Source of the DNA: a virus | IMG/VR virus record: IMGVR_UViG_3300029268_002491 | Span: 1-33,879 of that record | DNA length: 33,879 nucleotides | Direction: 5' to 3' (one strand) | Shown: positions 6,230 through 13,011 of the stretch, piece by piece | Layout of the letters: the number at the start of each line of letters is the position of its first letter | Position numbering within the stretch: the first letter of the stretch is position 1 | Position numbers and translations under genes: made by a program | Notes under the pieces: generated by a model | The model's input: the letters and a program-made list of their open reading frames with translations, nothing else | What the model was told of the DNA's origin: nothing | Database searches by the model: none

Positions 6230-7318
6230 ATGAATGAAATAACCAACTTAGATAAGGTGGTAGAGATTGAGGAAATACAATCCAACTCTAATTTTACCCC
6301 CTTAATGCAAACAAAATCCGCTTATTCAACGGCGGTACAGGTCATAAAACCCCGGCACTTCCCTAACATCATTAGAAGATGTGAAGAGGAAGCATCCATT
6401 GGCGGAGATGACTTTTATTATTCATGGCGACAGGGAAAGGAAATAATCGAAGGCGTTTCAATTCAGGGGGCGCTTGCAATTGCCAGAAATTGGGGCAATA
6501 CGGCAGTTGAGGTGACTGTTGAAGAAACGCCAACAGCATATTTATTCAAAGGCTGCTTTATTGATCTTGAAACAGGCTTTAATCTTGTAAGACCTTACCG
6601 ACAGAATAAACAATCACCCAAAAAGAAAGACGGGACTGATATTTACACCGGCGAAAGAGGTACAGATATTGTATTCCAGATCGGTGCATCTAAAGCGATG
6701 AGGAACGTGGTATTAAATGCTATTCCTAAATGGCTCACAGAGAAGGTTCTGGACAAGGCAAAGGCAAATATTACAGCCAAGATTTCACAATTAATGAAAG
6801 AAGGCAAAGCAGTTCCTATGGTGGTTTCCAAACTTGCGGAACTTGGTATACCATTGACTATTGTTGAAACAGATTTCGGGAAAAAAGAGGGCTGGGATAT
6901 TGTTAAATTGGTACAAATTTCGGGAGCAATTAAGGGAATAAAGGACGGTACTGAATCCGCTGAAAACTTTTTCCCCTCTTTAAGAGCGCAACCCGCTGAG
7001 CAGAAAGAGATAGTTGTTGAATTACAAAGAAAAACGCCTGATGAATTTATAACTGAACCAAAAAGCAAAAAGGAATCAAAGACTCCCCCGGTGAAACCGA
7101 CAAAGAATGTGCCGGTAGAGTCAAATGGGGTTGTTGAACCCGAAAATCACTTTGTAGACAGGCTTGCGGGAATAATAAAGACAGCAACGGCGACCAAAAC
7201 AAGAGCTGAATTAAAGGAATTTATCAGGGCAAATTCAAGCAATTTAGCCAATCTGAATGAAACCGAATGGACTACATTCCAAGAGGCAATAACAGAACAT
7301 GAAACAAAAATATCTTAG
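6230..7318 (+). CDS. Candidate recombination protein (possible annealing partner)
   Basis: 362 aa, 30 nt after the exonuclease, with AAGGAAGG upstream. Residues about 20-185 form a globular domain with MQTKSAYSTAVQVIKPRHFP, GDDFYYSWRQG, GVSIQGALAIARNWGN and a Gly-Ala-Ser-Lys helix (GASKAMRNVVLNAIPKWL). This pattern recurs in phage proteins annotated as hypothetical. The C-terminal third is low-complexity and basic, then helical. Its pairing with a 5'-3'-type exonuclease suggests a single-strand annealing protein of the RecT/Erf kind; that is inference from position only. Confidence 0.5.
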   Translation: MNEITNLDKVVEIEEIQSNSNFTPLMQTKSAYSTAVQVIKPRHFPNIIRRCEEEASIGGDDFYYSWRQGKEIIEGVSIQGALAIARNWGNTAVEVTVEETPTAYLFKGCFIDLETGFNLVRPYRQNKQSPKKKDGTDIYTGERGTDIVFQIGASKAMRNVVLNAIPKWLTEKVLDKAKANITAKISQLMKEGKAVPMVVSKLAELGIPLTIVETDFGKKEGWDIVKLVQISGAIKGIKDGTESAENFFPSLRAQPAEQKEIVVELQRKTPDEFITEPKSKKESKTPPVKPTKNVPVESNGVVEPENHFVDRLAGIIKTATATKTRAELKEFIRANSSNLANLNETEWTTFQEAITEHETKIS

Positions 7319-7325
7319 AGGGAAA

Positions 7326-7757
7326 ATGAACAAAGTTAATGAGTTTCTAAGATATAGGGATGTTATCGGAGAGGAAGAGGCAACCCGTTTATTCCTCAGA
7401 AAACAACCCAAGAAAATAATCAACAATGGCGGGGGTATATCCCCCGCCGATTTATTCACACAGGCAGAACCGAAAACCGACTTAGGAATGGCTCGAAAAA
7501 TTGATGCTTTTTATAGCGAGCCGGTTCAAAAGAGTTTGCCTCGGAGGCAGGCACAGGTTTATGAGGCAATAAAAATTCTTGGCGTTGCAAATGACAACAT
7601 GATTTCCGAAGCAACAGGATTACCCACATCTACAGTTATCCCACGCCGAAAGGAATTAATGAAAATTGGCATGGTAGAAGCAATTTCAGACGAAATAGTG
7701 AGCAAATATTCGGGTATTATAGTAACACATTATAGAGCAACAAATCACAGCAATTAA
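7326..7757 (+). CDS. Winged-helix DNA-binding protein
   Basis: 143 aa from ATG 7326, chosen because GAGGG lies just upstream; an ATG at 7299 would add nine residues without a site. Residues about 75-140 are a winged HTH: QAQVYEAIKILGVANDNMIS, ATGLPTSTVIPRRKELMKIG as turn and recognition helix, then a strand-rich wing. It probably binds DNA as a regulator or replication accessory. The N-terminal half is unfamiliar. Confidence 0.6.
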   Translation: MNKVNEFLRYRDVIGEEEATRLFLRKQPKKIINNGGGISPADLFTQAEPKTDLGMARKIDAFYSEPVQKSLPRRQAQVYEAIKILGVANDNMISEATGLPTSTVIPRRKELMKIGMVEAISDEIVSKYSGIIVTHYRATNHSN

Positions 7758-7777
7758 TCAATATAAAGGATAGAAAA

Positions 7778-7945
7778 ATGAATAACACAATAGTTAGGGA
7801 ACATCAAATTGTGGTAAAAATCAATTTGGAAATGTACAAAAAGTTAAAATTTCTGGCTAAAAAAGAAGATAGAAGCGTATCAAGTTTTCTGAGGGTGCTA
7901 ATTGCCAACAAATTACAGGACAGCACGAATGAAAAAGGAAATTGA
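7778..7945 (+). CDS. Small ribbon-helix-helix protein
   Basis: 55 aa, with AAAGGATAG before ATG. The sequence HQIVVKINLEMYKKLKFLA (strand and helix 1), then KKEDRSVSSFLRVLIANKLQ (turn and helix 2), is a typical CopG/Arc layout. Its 3' end overlaps the next gene by 17 nt, pointing to translational coupling. Likely a transcriptional regulator of the early genes; targets unknown. Confidence 0.7.
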   Translation: MNNTIVREHQIVVKINLEMYKKLKFLAKKEDRSVSSFLRVLIANKLQDSTNEKGN

Positions 7946-8756
7946 ATATTATTTTAGTCATGATGCCAACGCAAAAGATGACCCAAAATGCGTTATGCTG
8001 CTGGAACAATTAGGCTGTGAGGGTTATGGAATTTTCTGGATACTTGTTGAAACCTTACGCAAACAGCCTAATTTCAAATACCCAATTAACTTATTACCGG
8101 CAATCGCAAGGCGATATAATACCACTTTTGAAAAGGTTAAAGCTGTTGTATTCAGTTATGGCCTGTTTATGGTGGAAAATGATGAGTTTTTCTACTCAGA
8201 AAGTCTGATTGAAAGGATGCAATATTACCTTGAGCGAGCGCAATTAAAGTCAATGGGCGGGAAAAAGGGCATGGAATCACGTTGGAAAAACATAACAGAA
8301 AACAAAGGTGTTATAACAGAGCCATTACGGGCACATAACACAGTTATAACTGAGTTATTACAGACGGATAACATAGATATAACTAACGATAACTATAAAA
8401 TAAAACAAAATAAAATAAAACAAAAGAATAATATAATAATCCCTAATTCACTTCTTCATGTTCCCTATTTTGAAGATTCATGGAATGAATGGATTAAATA
8501 CAGAAAGGAAATTAAAAAACCACTTATAGAAACAACACAAACAAAGCAACTAAAAGAATTGTCTGATTGGTTACAGGCCGGGCATGATGTTCTGGCGATT
8601 ATTGATCAGTCGATTAAACGAGGTTGGCAAGGATTATTCACCCTAAACATTGGATATAATAATGGAAACAATCAAAAAAACGGCTATAAATTTGATCCAG
8701 AGAAGCATAACAAGCGAGAGGCAGAACTTGAAGCAATGCACCGAGAACGGGATTAA
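7929..8756 (+). CDS. DUF4373 (Lin1244/Lin1753-type) replication protein
   Basis: 275 aa from ATG 7929, preceded by an AGGA; an upstream ATG at 7902 is possible but runs through the previous gene. Residues about 1-110 match the Lin1244/Lin1753 N-terminal domain of phage replisome organizers: EIEYYFSHDANAKDDPK, LGCEGYGIFWILVETLR and a serine/glycine linker. The middle is a polar N/K-rich linker, then a C-terminal domain (FEDSWNEWIKYRKEIKK). In the family these start phage DNA replication. Coding-quality sequence continues in the same frame beyond its TAA at 8754-8756 (see findings). Confidence 0.75.
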   Translation: MKKEIEYYFSHDANAKDDPKCVMLLEQLGCEGYGIFWILVETLRKQPNFKYPINLLPAIARRYNTTFEKVKAVVFSYGLFMVENDEFFYSESLIERMQYYLERAQLKSMGGKKGMESRWKNITENKGVITEPLRAHNTVITELLQTDNIDITNDNYKIKQNKIKQKNNIIIPNSLLHVPYFEDSWNEWIKYRKEIKKPLIETTQTKQLKELSDWLQAGHDVLAIIDQSIKRGWQGLFTLNIGYNNGNNQKNGYKFDPEKHNKREAELEAMHRERD

Positions 8757-8918
8757 CGCTTTACAGTTAATTGGGGAAATTGCAACAGCGAAAGATTTCG
8801 CCAAGCTGAGGCATTCTTACAAGTTAATTATGGACAGGAATATCAGGCGGAGAAATTCAATTTATTATGGCAATTAGTAAAAGAGGATGGTTGGACTACA
8901 GAACGGCTTGAATGGTCG

Positions 8919-9134
8919 GTGAAACAATTTATTAAGAATAACAGGTGGAAAAATTGGACGGTGGCAGACTTTTATGAGGTTAGCAACATTAAACTTTATC
9001 CTTATTGTTGGTATGTGAAAAACATCACACAAAACGGCATAGCACACTCACAAATGGAAGGATATAAAATTGACGGAATACAGCTCTATAAAATGGCAGA
9101 CGGAGTGATATTACCATTTGAAAAAACTTATTAA
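8919..9134 (+). CDS. Downstream segment of replication gene; start unclear
   Basis: The frame is open from right after the TAA at 8754-8756 to the TAA at 9132-9134, but contains no ATG, GTG or TTG until the GTG at 8919. The peptide encoded upstream (SERFRQAEAFLQVNYGQEYQ, LLWQLVKEDGWTTERLEW) looks like real helical protein and joins smoothly to KNNRWKNWTVADFYEV. Thus the 71-aa GTG product is probably only part of a longer unit: a C-terminal domain of the preceding gene cut by a stop codon, read-through, or a gene with a damaged start. Function unknown. Confidence 0.45.
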   Translation: MKQFIKNNRWKNWTVADFYEVSNIKLYPYCWYVKNITQNGIAHSQMEGYKIDGIQLYKMADGVILPFEKTY

Positions 9135-9152
9135 CAAACACAAAGGAACAAA

Positions 9153-9476
9153 ATGAAAAGAGAAATATCCCAACAATTTGCACTATTAAGGGATTATGGC
9201 TTTACGGTTATTAATTTTAACAGCAAATCTAAATTTAGCGCCGGGCTAAGAGGATTTGTGGATTATGTGATTTTTGACAAAACAAGGCTGATCTTTATTG
9301 AGGTGAAAATCGGTAAGGACAAATATTCAAAAGCACAAGAGGACACTAAGGTTAAATTGTCATCTATTGCTGAATATAACCCTGCAGTATATTATCACTT
9401 GGTAAGTGATTTATCTCGTGCAATAGTAATTGTAAACGACTTAATTATTAAGGGGGGCGGGAATAATGTGGCCTAA
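9153..9476 (+). CDS. VRR-NUC-like endonuclease
   Basis: 107 aa, a typical size for stand-alone VRR-NUC. Catalytic signature: GFVDYVIFDKTRLIFIEVK gives the Asp and the E-x-K pair, followed by a KAQEDTK helix. The usual phage role is structure-specific or Holliday-junction-type cleavage during replication and recombination. It has a full AACAAACACAAAGGAA leader. Its 3' end overlaps the next gene by 11 nt. Confidence 0.75.
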   Translation: MKREISQQFALLRDYGFTVINFNSKSKFSAGLRGFVDYVIFDKTRLIFIEVKIGKDKYSKAQEDTKVKLSSIAEYNPAVYYHLVSDLSRAIVIVNDLIIKGGGNNVA

Positions 9477-9729
9477 ATATGAAAAAAAATTATACCTGAC
9501 AAAAACAGATAGGAAGATTTTATTCCCGAATAACAGTATAATCTTTAAAATGATCAACAACACTCGGAAATATTGCATTTGGTATGATAAAATCAACAAG
9601 GACTATTATTATAGTTATGAAGCGCATAGAAATAGTGACCGAAAAATAAAAGAATGCGACGACAGCAACGAAGCATTCGAATACACACAGAAACTAAACC
9701 AAAACAAGCGAGTGAAAAATGAAAAATGA
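9466..9729 (+). CDS. Hypothetical basic protein
   Basis: 87 aa, starting within the end of the nuclease gene behind GGGGGCGGG. Very rich in Lys, Asn and Tyr, with no recognised family. It overlaps the next small gene by 11 nt. Confidence 0.5.
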   Translation: MWPKYEKKLYLTKTDRKILFPNNSIIFKMINNTRKYCIWYDKINKDYYYSYEAHRNSDRKIKECDDSNEAFEYTQKLNQNKRVKNEK

Positions 9730-9859
9730 ATATGAACCATTTGGAAAAGAATGGCAGGCTGAAATGATGAAGTGGAATAAAAAACAGCTAATCGATAACA
9801 TAAAAAGATTAGCAATAAAAGTAAAAGAACTTGAAAGCAAAGAGAAAGTGAGTAAATAA
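9719..9859 (+). CDS. Small coiled-coil protein
   Basis: 46 aa, ATG at 9719 overlapping the previous gene, and ending one base before the next ATG. N-terminal NEYEPFGKEWQAEMMKW, then a lysine-rich helix. Tight packing between two genes supports it being real. Its GTGAGTAAATAA tail closely resembles the tail of the gene at 10379, suggesting related boundaries. Function unknown. Confidence 0.45.
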   Translation: MKNEYEPFGKEWQAEMMKWNKKQLIDNIKRLAIKVKELESKEKVSK

Positions 9860-10204
9860 ATGAATACAAAATATTATGGATTTGCACCCCGAAATCTGCA
9901 ACACAAAAACAAACTCGAAAAAGACATTGCGGACTTCTTGAAAACCCTTGAAGATGTTGTGGTTAACCCTGACGATCTTGAACAATTCCAGACATTATTC
10001 GATGCTCGCATCAATCAGATCAACGCAGCTCACCCCCGGTGCGGTCAGGCAAAACTTAATATCTATAAGAGCTCAGTCAGCAATGATGTGTTTTTCCACG
10101 TTGCTGACAATTATTCGTATGTGCTGAAACCCTGTCGGGACTTCTCCGGTGAAGTAAACCAACTGATTGAACAGGCGAAAGGTAAAGAGGTGGTAAATGA
10201 TTAA
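9860..10204 (+). CDS. Hypothetical protein
   Basis: 114 aa starting directly after the previous stop. Helical N-terminal half (LEKDIADFLKTLEDVV), then a strand-rich segment with HPRCGQAKLNIYKSS and NYSYVLKPCRDFSGE. No family recognised. Local base composition is richer in GC than the surrounding small genes. Overlaps the next gene by 8 nt. Confidence 0.5.
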   Translation: MNTKYYGFAPRNLQHKNKLEKDIADFLKTLEDVVVNPDDLEQFQTLFDARINQINAAHPRCGQAKLNIYKSSVSNDVFFHVADNYSYVLKPCRDFSGEVNQLIEQAKGKEVVND

Positions 10205-10382
10205 GAAACTATTATCGAAACTCCATAATTGGTACAAGCCTCGCAAGTTAAAATTGCTTAGGTTCAATTATACACGTTGGCGACCACAACCGAAACCTCT
10301 CCGTTATCGGTCAATAACTAAAAACCACGAAGTATATAAAAACATTCTGAAAGAGAGGGAGAAAGCGGAGGCAAACAAATGA
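10197..10382 (+). CDS. Small very basic protein
   Basis: 61 aa with many Lys/Arg and Trp/Tyr (KLHNWYKPRKLKLLRFNYTR), starting inside the previous gene behind AGAGGTGG. The composition suits nucleic-acid or ribosome contact, but no family is recognised. Confidence 0.4.
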   Translation: MIKKLLSKLHNWYKPRKLKLLRFNYTRWRPQPKPLRYRSITKNHEVYKNILKEREKAEANK

Positions 10383-10528
10383 AACACAAAGAAACATTAG
10401 GAGAAGCAAAAGAAAAATTAGGGCTTGCAATTGAGGAACTAAAAAAGGAAATATTGACGATGTTTTCCCATGTGTTGATGAGAGTCTTCAAAATTTTATT
10501 TGGGTTAAAAAAGAAAGTGAGTAGATAA
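10379..10528 (+). CDS. Small amphipathic protein
   Basis: 49 aa, ATG overlapping the preceding stop and TAATG overlap with the next gene. A charged helix (EAKEKLGLAIEELKKEI) is followed by a hydrophobic segment (MFSHVLMRVFKILFGL), so it may associate with membrane. Function unknown. Confidence 0.4.
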   Translation: MKHKETLGEAKEKLGLAIEELKKEILTMFSHVLMRVFKILFGLKKKVSR

Positions 10529-10719
10529 TGAATTATGAAATAATTTATAACACCAATAAACTAACTCCTTTTGGTATAAGAGATAAAAGTGGATATTTGA
10601 TTTTCTTTGTACACGTTAATAAATATATAGGTCAAGAAGAACGTTATGCTAAAGAAGTATCAGAGCAGGTAGAACTTGCAAATTACTTATTAAAATGTTT
10701 GAATGAAAGGAGTAGGTAA
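10528..10719 (+). CDS. Small hypothetical protein
   Basis: 63 aa, coupled by TAATG to the gene before. Reads as strand-rich (YEIIYNTNKLTPFGIRDKSG) then helical. No family recognised. Ends one base before the next ATG. Confidence 0.45.
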   Translation: MNYEIIYNTNKLTPFGIRDKSGYLIFFVHVNKYIGQEERYAKEVSEQVELANYLLKCLNERSR

Positions 10720-10878
10720 ATGAACTATTGCAGTTGCTGTGGAAGTTCAATTCCTGACAATCAAAAAGTCTGCTCCATGTGTTATGGTGATATTGATTAT
10801 GGACATGATGGATATTACAGGGACTGGGCAGAAAGACAAGAAGAATTAAATCAAGAAGAAGAACAAGAAAGTGAGTGA
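10720..10878 (+). CDS. Small zinc-ribbon protein
   Basis: 52 aa, beginning directly after the previous stop with AAAGGAG upstream. YCSCCGSSIPDNQKVCSMCY holds two Cys-x-x-Cys knuckles for one zinc ion, followed by an acidic glutamate/glutamine tail. A nucleic-acid or protein adaptor role is possible; no family assigned. Confidence 0.55.
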   Translation: MNYCSCCGSSIPDNQKVCSMCYGDIDYGHDGYYRDWAERQEELNQEEEQESE

Positions 10879-10881
10879 GAA

Positions 10882-11247
10882 ATGAGAGAGATTAAGTTTA
10901 GATTATGGAATGAAACATTAAAACAAATGTTTGTGCCAATAGCACTAACAAAATTATTAAAAAAAATATCAAGTAAAAATGATAATTCTATTGGTGGTGA
11001 TGTTATAAGAGGAAATGATATTTTAATCTGGTTACAATACACAGGACTCAAAGACAAAAACGGGGTTGAGATTTATGAGGGGGATATATTAACAAGTTGT
11101 GCGTTTACTTACCCTGTATTTTTTGAAAACGGTTGTTTTGTTTGGGATGATATGCCGCTTTTGGCTAATGGCTTCCGTTTGGAAATTATCGGCAACATTT
11201 ACGAAAATCCCCAGCTTATAAAGAATAGAAAAGAAAGGAGCGTTTAA
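10882..11247 (+). CDS. YopX family protein
   Basis: 121 aa. N-terminal MREIKFRLWNETLKQM, central QYTGLKDKNGVEIYEGDIL (about 52-70) and GNIYENPQLI at the end are hallmark YopX stretches. The family is common in phages of Bacillota and Bacteroidota; its function is unknown. It lies at the end of the early small-gene cluster. Confidence 0.85.
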   Translation: MREIKFRLWNETLKQMFVPIALTKLLKKISSKNDNSIGGDVIRGNDILIWLQYTGLKDKNGVEIYEGDILTSCAFTYPVFFENGCFVWDDMPLLANGFRLEIIGNIYENPQLIKNRKERSV

Positions 11248-11248
11248 T

Positions 11249-11365
11249 ATGCCACCCGCTAATGATCACCCTTGGAGAGGCAGAAACAGCACAATTGTAG
11301 AAAAAAGAAGGGAAGCCGGAGAGGCGTTCAAATCTTATCAAGAAAAAAGAACAGAATTATATTGA
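11249..11365 (+). CDS. Tiny hypothetical protein
   Basis: 38 aa with a strong AAAGGAG nine bases before ATG, directly after YopX. Polar and basic (HPWRGRNSTIVEKRREAGEA). It closes the early operon before a 107-bp gap. Function unknown. Confidence 0.45.
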   Translation: MPPANDHPWRGRNSTIVEKRREAGEAFKSYQEKRTELY

Positions 11366-11368
11366 TTA

Positions 11369-11404
11369 TTTGGAACAGGGTGGTAAAAAACAATAATATA
11401 TTTG
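11369..11404 (+). promoter_or_regulatory. Candidate promoter before ParB/terminase genes
   Basis: In the gap 11366-11472, TTTG (11369-11372) and TATATTTG (11397-11404) resemble the two Bacteroidota promoter boxes, but the spacer is 24 bp, longer than the usual 19-21. GTGGTAAA (11380-11387) and TTTACCAC (11452-11459) form an 8-bp inverted repeat around it. The gap and the change to packaging genes support a new transcription unit. Confidence 0.3.
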
Positions 11405-11472
11405 GGAAATAATATAAATGAGACTATATTTACATACTATATCTGTGATAATTTACCACATAAGGACGCAAA

Positions 11473-11964
11473 ATGAACAAAATGCCCGAAATAAAACTCA
11501 TTGACACAAACGCTATCCGACCAAACCCCGACAACCCCCGCCAAATTGATGTGCTGCAGTTTGATAAATTAAAAAAAAGCCTTCAGGAATTTCCTGATAT
11601 GTTGCTACTTAAACCATTGATTCTTGACAAAGATAACGTTGTGCTTGGTGGTAACATGAGATTAAAGGCATTACAGGAATTGGGAATTAAAAAAGTGCCG
11701 GTTATATATGCAGACTCTTTCACTGAAGATCAGAAAAAAGAGTTTATGATCAAAGACAATATCGGTTATGGTAAATGGGATTATGACTTGTTAGCCAATG
11801 TTTGGGATGCTGATGTTCTTAAGGATTGGGGCATGGAATTAGCCATGTTTGACCCAATTGAAGACAGCGATTTTAATATTGATTATGTTCCACCAGAGAA
11901 AGCAAGGGAAAATGATGTGGAAGTTAAGAAAATAAAATGTCCGAGTTGTGGATATGAAATGTAG
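11473..11964 (+). CDS. ParB-like (ParB/Srx-type) phage protein
   Basis: 163 aa. Residues about 5-100 follow the ParB N-terminal fold: IDTNAIRPNPDNPRQID, LLLKPLILDKDNVVLGGNMR (the GG-x-R region) and LGIKKVPVIYADSFTEDQ. A C-terminal KCPSCGYEM adds a Cys-x-x-Cys. Phage members usually stand next to terminase genes, as here; ParB folds can bind CTP or have nuclease activity, but the precise role is unknown. Its end overlaps the next gene by 17 nt. Confidence 0.75.
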   Translation: MNKMPEIKLIDTNAIRPNPDNPRQIDVLQFDKLKKSLQEFPDMLLLKPLILDKDNVVLGGNMRLKALQELGIKKVPVIYADSFTEDQKKEFMIKDNIGYGKWDYDLLANVWDADVLKDWGMELAMFDPIEDSDFNIDYVPPEKARENDVEVKKIKCPSCGYEM

Positions 11965-12604
11965 ATATGGTATTCAATTCGCTAAAAATAAGATGTATCG
12001 CCCTGATGCAGAGAATCTTTTTATTGCTTTTACTAAGCGTAAACACTTTGAACCGAAACACATCCCCCATTATTACTTGTGGGACACCGAATTTAACCGA
12101 ATAGACACCCCCGAAAAATATAGCACTCATCTTGATGATGTTGTTAAAAGCGGTATTAAAATCGTATGCCAAACCGACTTCAGTTGTTGGTTTCATTATG
12201 AGGCACAAAGACAAGAAAATATAGTAAAAAATTGGGAATATTTCAGAATTGCACACGAAAAAGGCTTGGAAGTGTATATAAATTTCAACACAATTTGGCT
12301 TGATAGATTTGATTTTTATGATAAATACTTCAAAATGATCAACTATTCATGTGAAACCGTCATATATGACTATAATCACAGAGAAAAAGATTATATCCAA
12401 TTTGAACTAAAAACTTTTGCAAAACTCATAAATAAAGTGCGGTTTAAGAATCTGGTGTGTTTTACGGGAAAGAGAGATCATAGAGCCTATATGCCTATGT
12501 TTAACCGGCTTAGAGAAAGGGGCATACACATTATTATATTACCTACGGAGATGAGGTTGCTTCAATTTCTTAGCAGAACAGTCTATCAAAAGGATAGGGT
12601 TTAA
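11948..12604 (+). CDS. DUF4417-like protein
   Basis: 218 aa from a GTG at 11948 or 212 aa from the ATG at 11954, both inside the ParB gene. The stretch YLWDTEFNRIDTPEKYSTHL, then IVCQTDFSCWFHYEAQRQEN and a GLEVYINFNTIW strand, follows the DUF4417 pattern (D-x-x-F, P-x-x-Y, the DFS motif, then G-x-x-V and W). The family is phage/plasmid-borne with no proven function. Its coupling to ParB suggests a joint role near packaging. The match is from pattern memory, hence moderate. Confidence 0.5.
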   Translation: MDMKCRYGIQFAKNKMYRPDAENLFIAFTKRKHFEPKHIPHYYLWDTEFNRIDTPEKYSTHLDDVVKSGIKIVCQTDFSCWFHYEAQRQENIVKNWEYFRIAHEKGLEVYINFNTIWLDRFDFYDKYFKMINYSCETVIYDYNHREKDYIQFELKTFAKLINKVRFKNLVCFTGKRDHRAYMPMFNRLRERGIHIIILPTEMRLLQFLSRTVYQKDRV

Positions 12605-12606
12605 TA

Positions 12607-13011
12607 ATGCTAAAACTACGAAAATACGACATTAAAAAGGCAGTTGAGGGTAGTGGTGGCATTATGTCAAACGTGGCAAGACTGCTTAACTGTAACTGGC
12701 ATACTGCAAAGAAATATATCACAAAGTATAAGTTGGATAAAGAGTTTGAGGCGCTTAAAGAGACACAGATTGATTTTGCTTTCACCAAATTATTAGAAAA
12801 TATCAGAGCAAATGACACCACCTCAATTATTTTCTTTCTCAAAACCATTGGAAGGAACAGAGGCTTTGTGGAAAAACAGGAATTAACCCATACACTTCTA
12901 TCCGGAATTGATGTAACAAAATTCACCGACTACGGTTTAACTCGCATTATAGCGGGAGAAAAATTAGAAGATGTTATCAAAGACCCAAGATGTTTAATAG
13001 ATAATGTCTAA
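12607..13011 (+). CDS. Putative small terminase subunit
   Basis: 134 aa, directly upstream of the large terminase and overlapping it by 8 nt. N-terminal HTH: GGIMSNVARLLNCNWHTAKKYI. The central segment DFAFTKLLENIRANDTTSIIFFLKTIGRNRGFVEKQE matches the usual small-terminase pattern with a 'FxLKTxGRxRG' signature. It would recognise phage DNA and load the large subunit. Confidence 0.7.
   Translation: MLKLRKYDIKKAVEGSGGIMSNVARLLNCNWHTAKKYITKYKLDKEFEALKETQIDFAFTKLLENIRANDTTSIIFFLKTIGRNRGFVEKQELTHTLLSGIDVTKFTDYGLTRIIAGEKLEDVIKDPRCLIDNV

Noticed and set aside
6643-7068. 141-aa leftward frame inside the recombination gene
   Set aside because: Shadow of a gene with clear sense coding and spacing; no promoter or ribosome site seen.
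7037-7070. CTGATGA sequence resembling a second hammerhead core
   Set aside because: No paired stem II or following GAAA with stem III; it lies within coding sequence.
8650-8877. 75-aa rightward frame across the end of the DUF4373 gene
   Set aside because: Starts inside the replication gene in another frame; the frame-0 reading across 8757-8918 looks more protein-like, although this was not decided by calculation.
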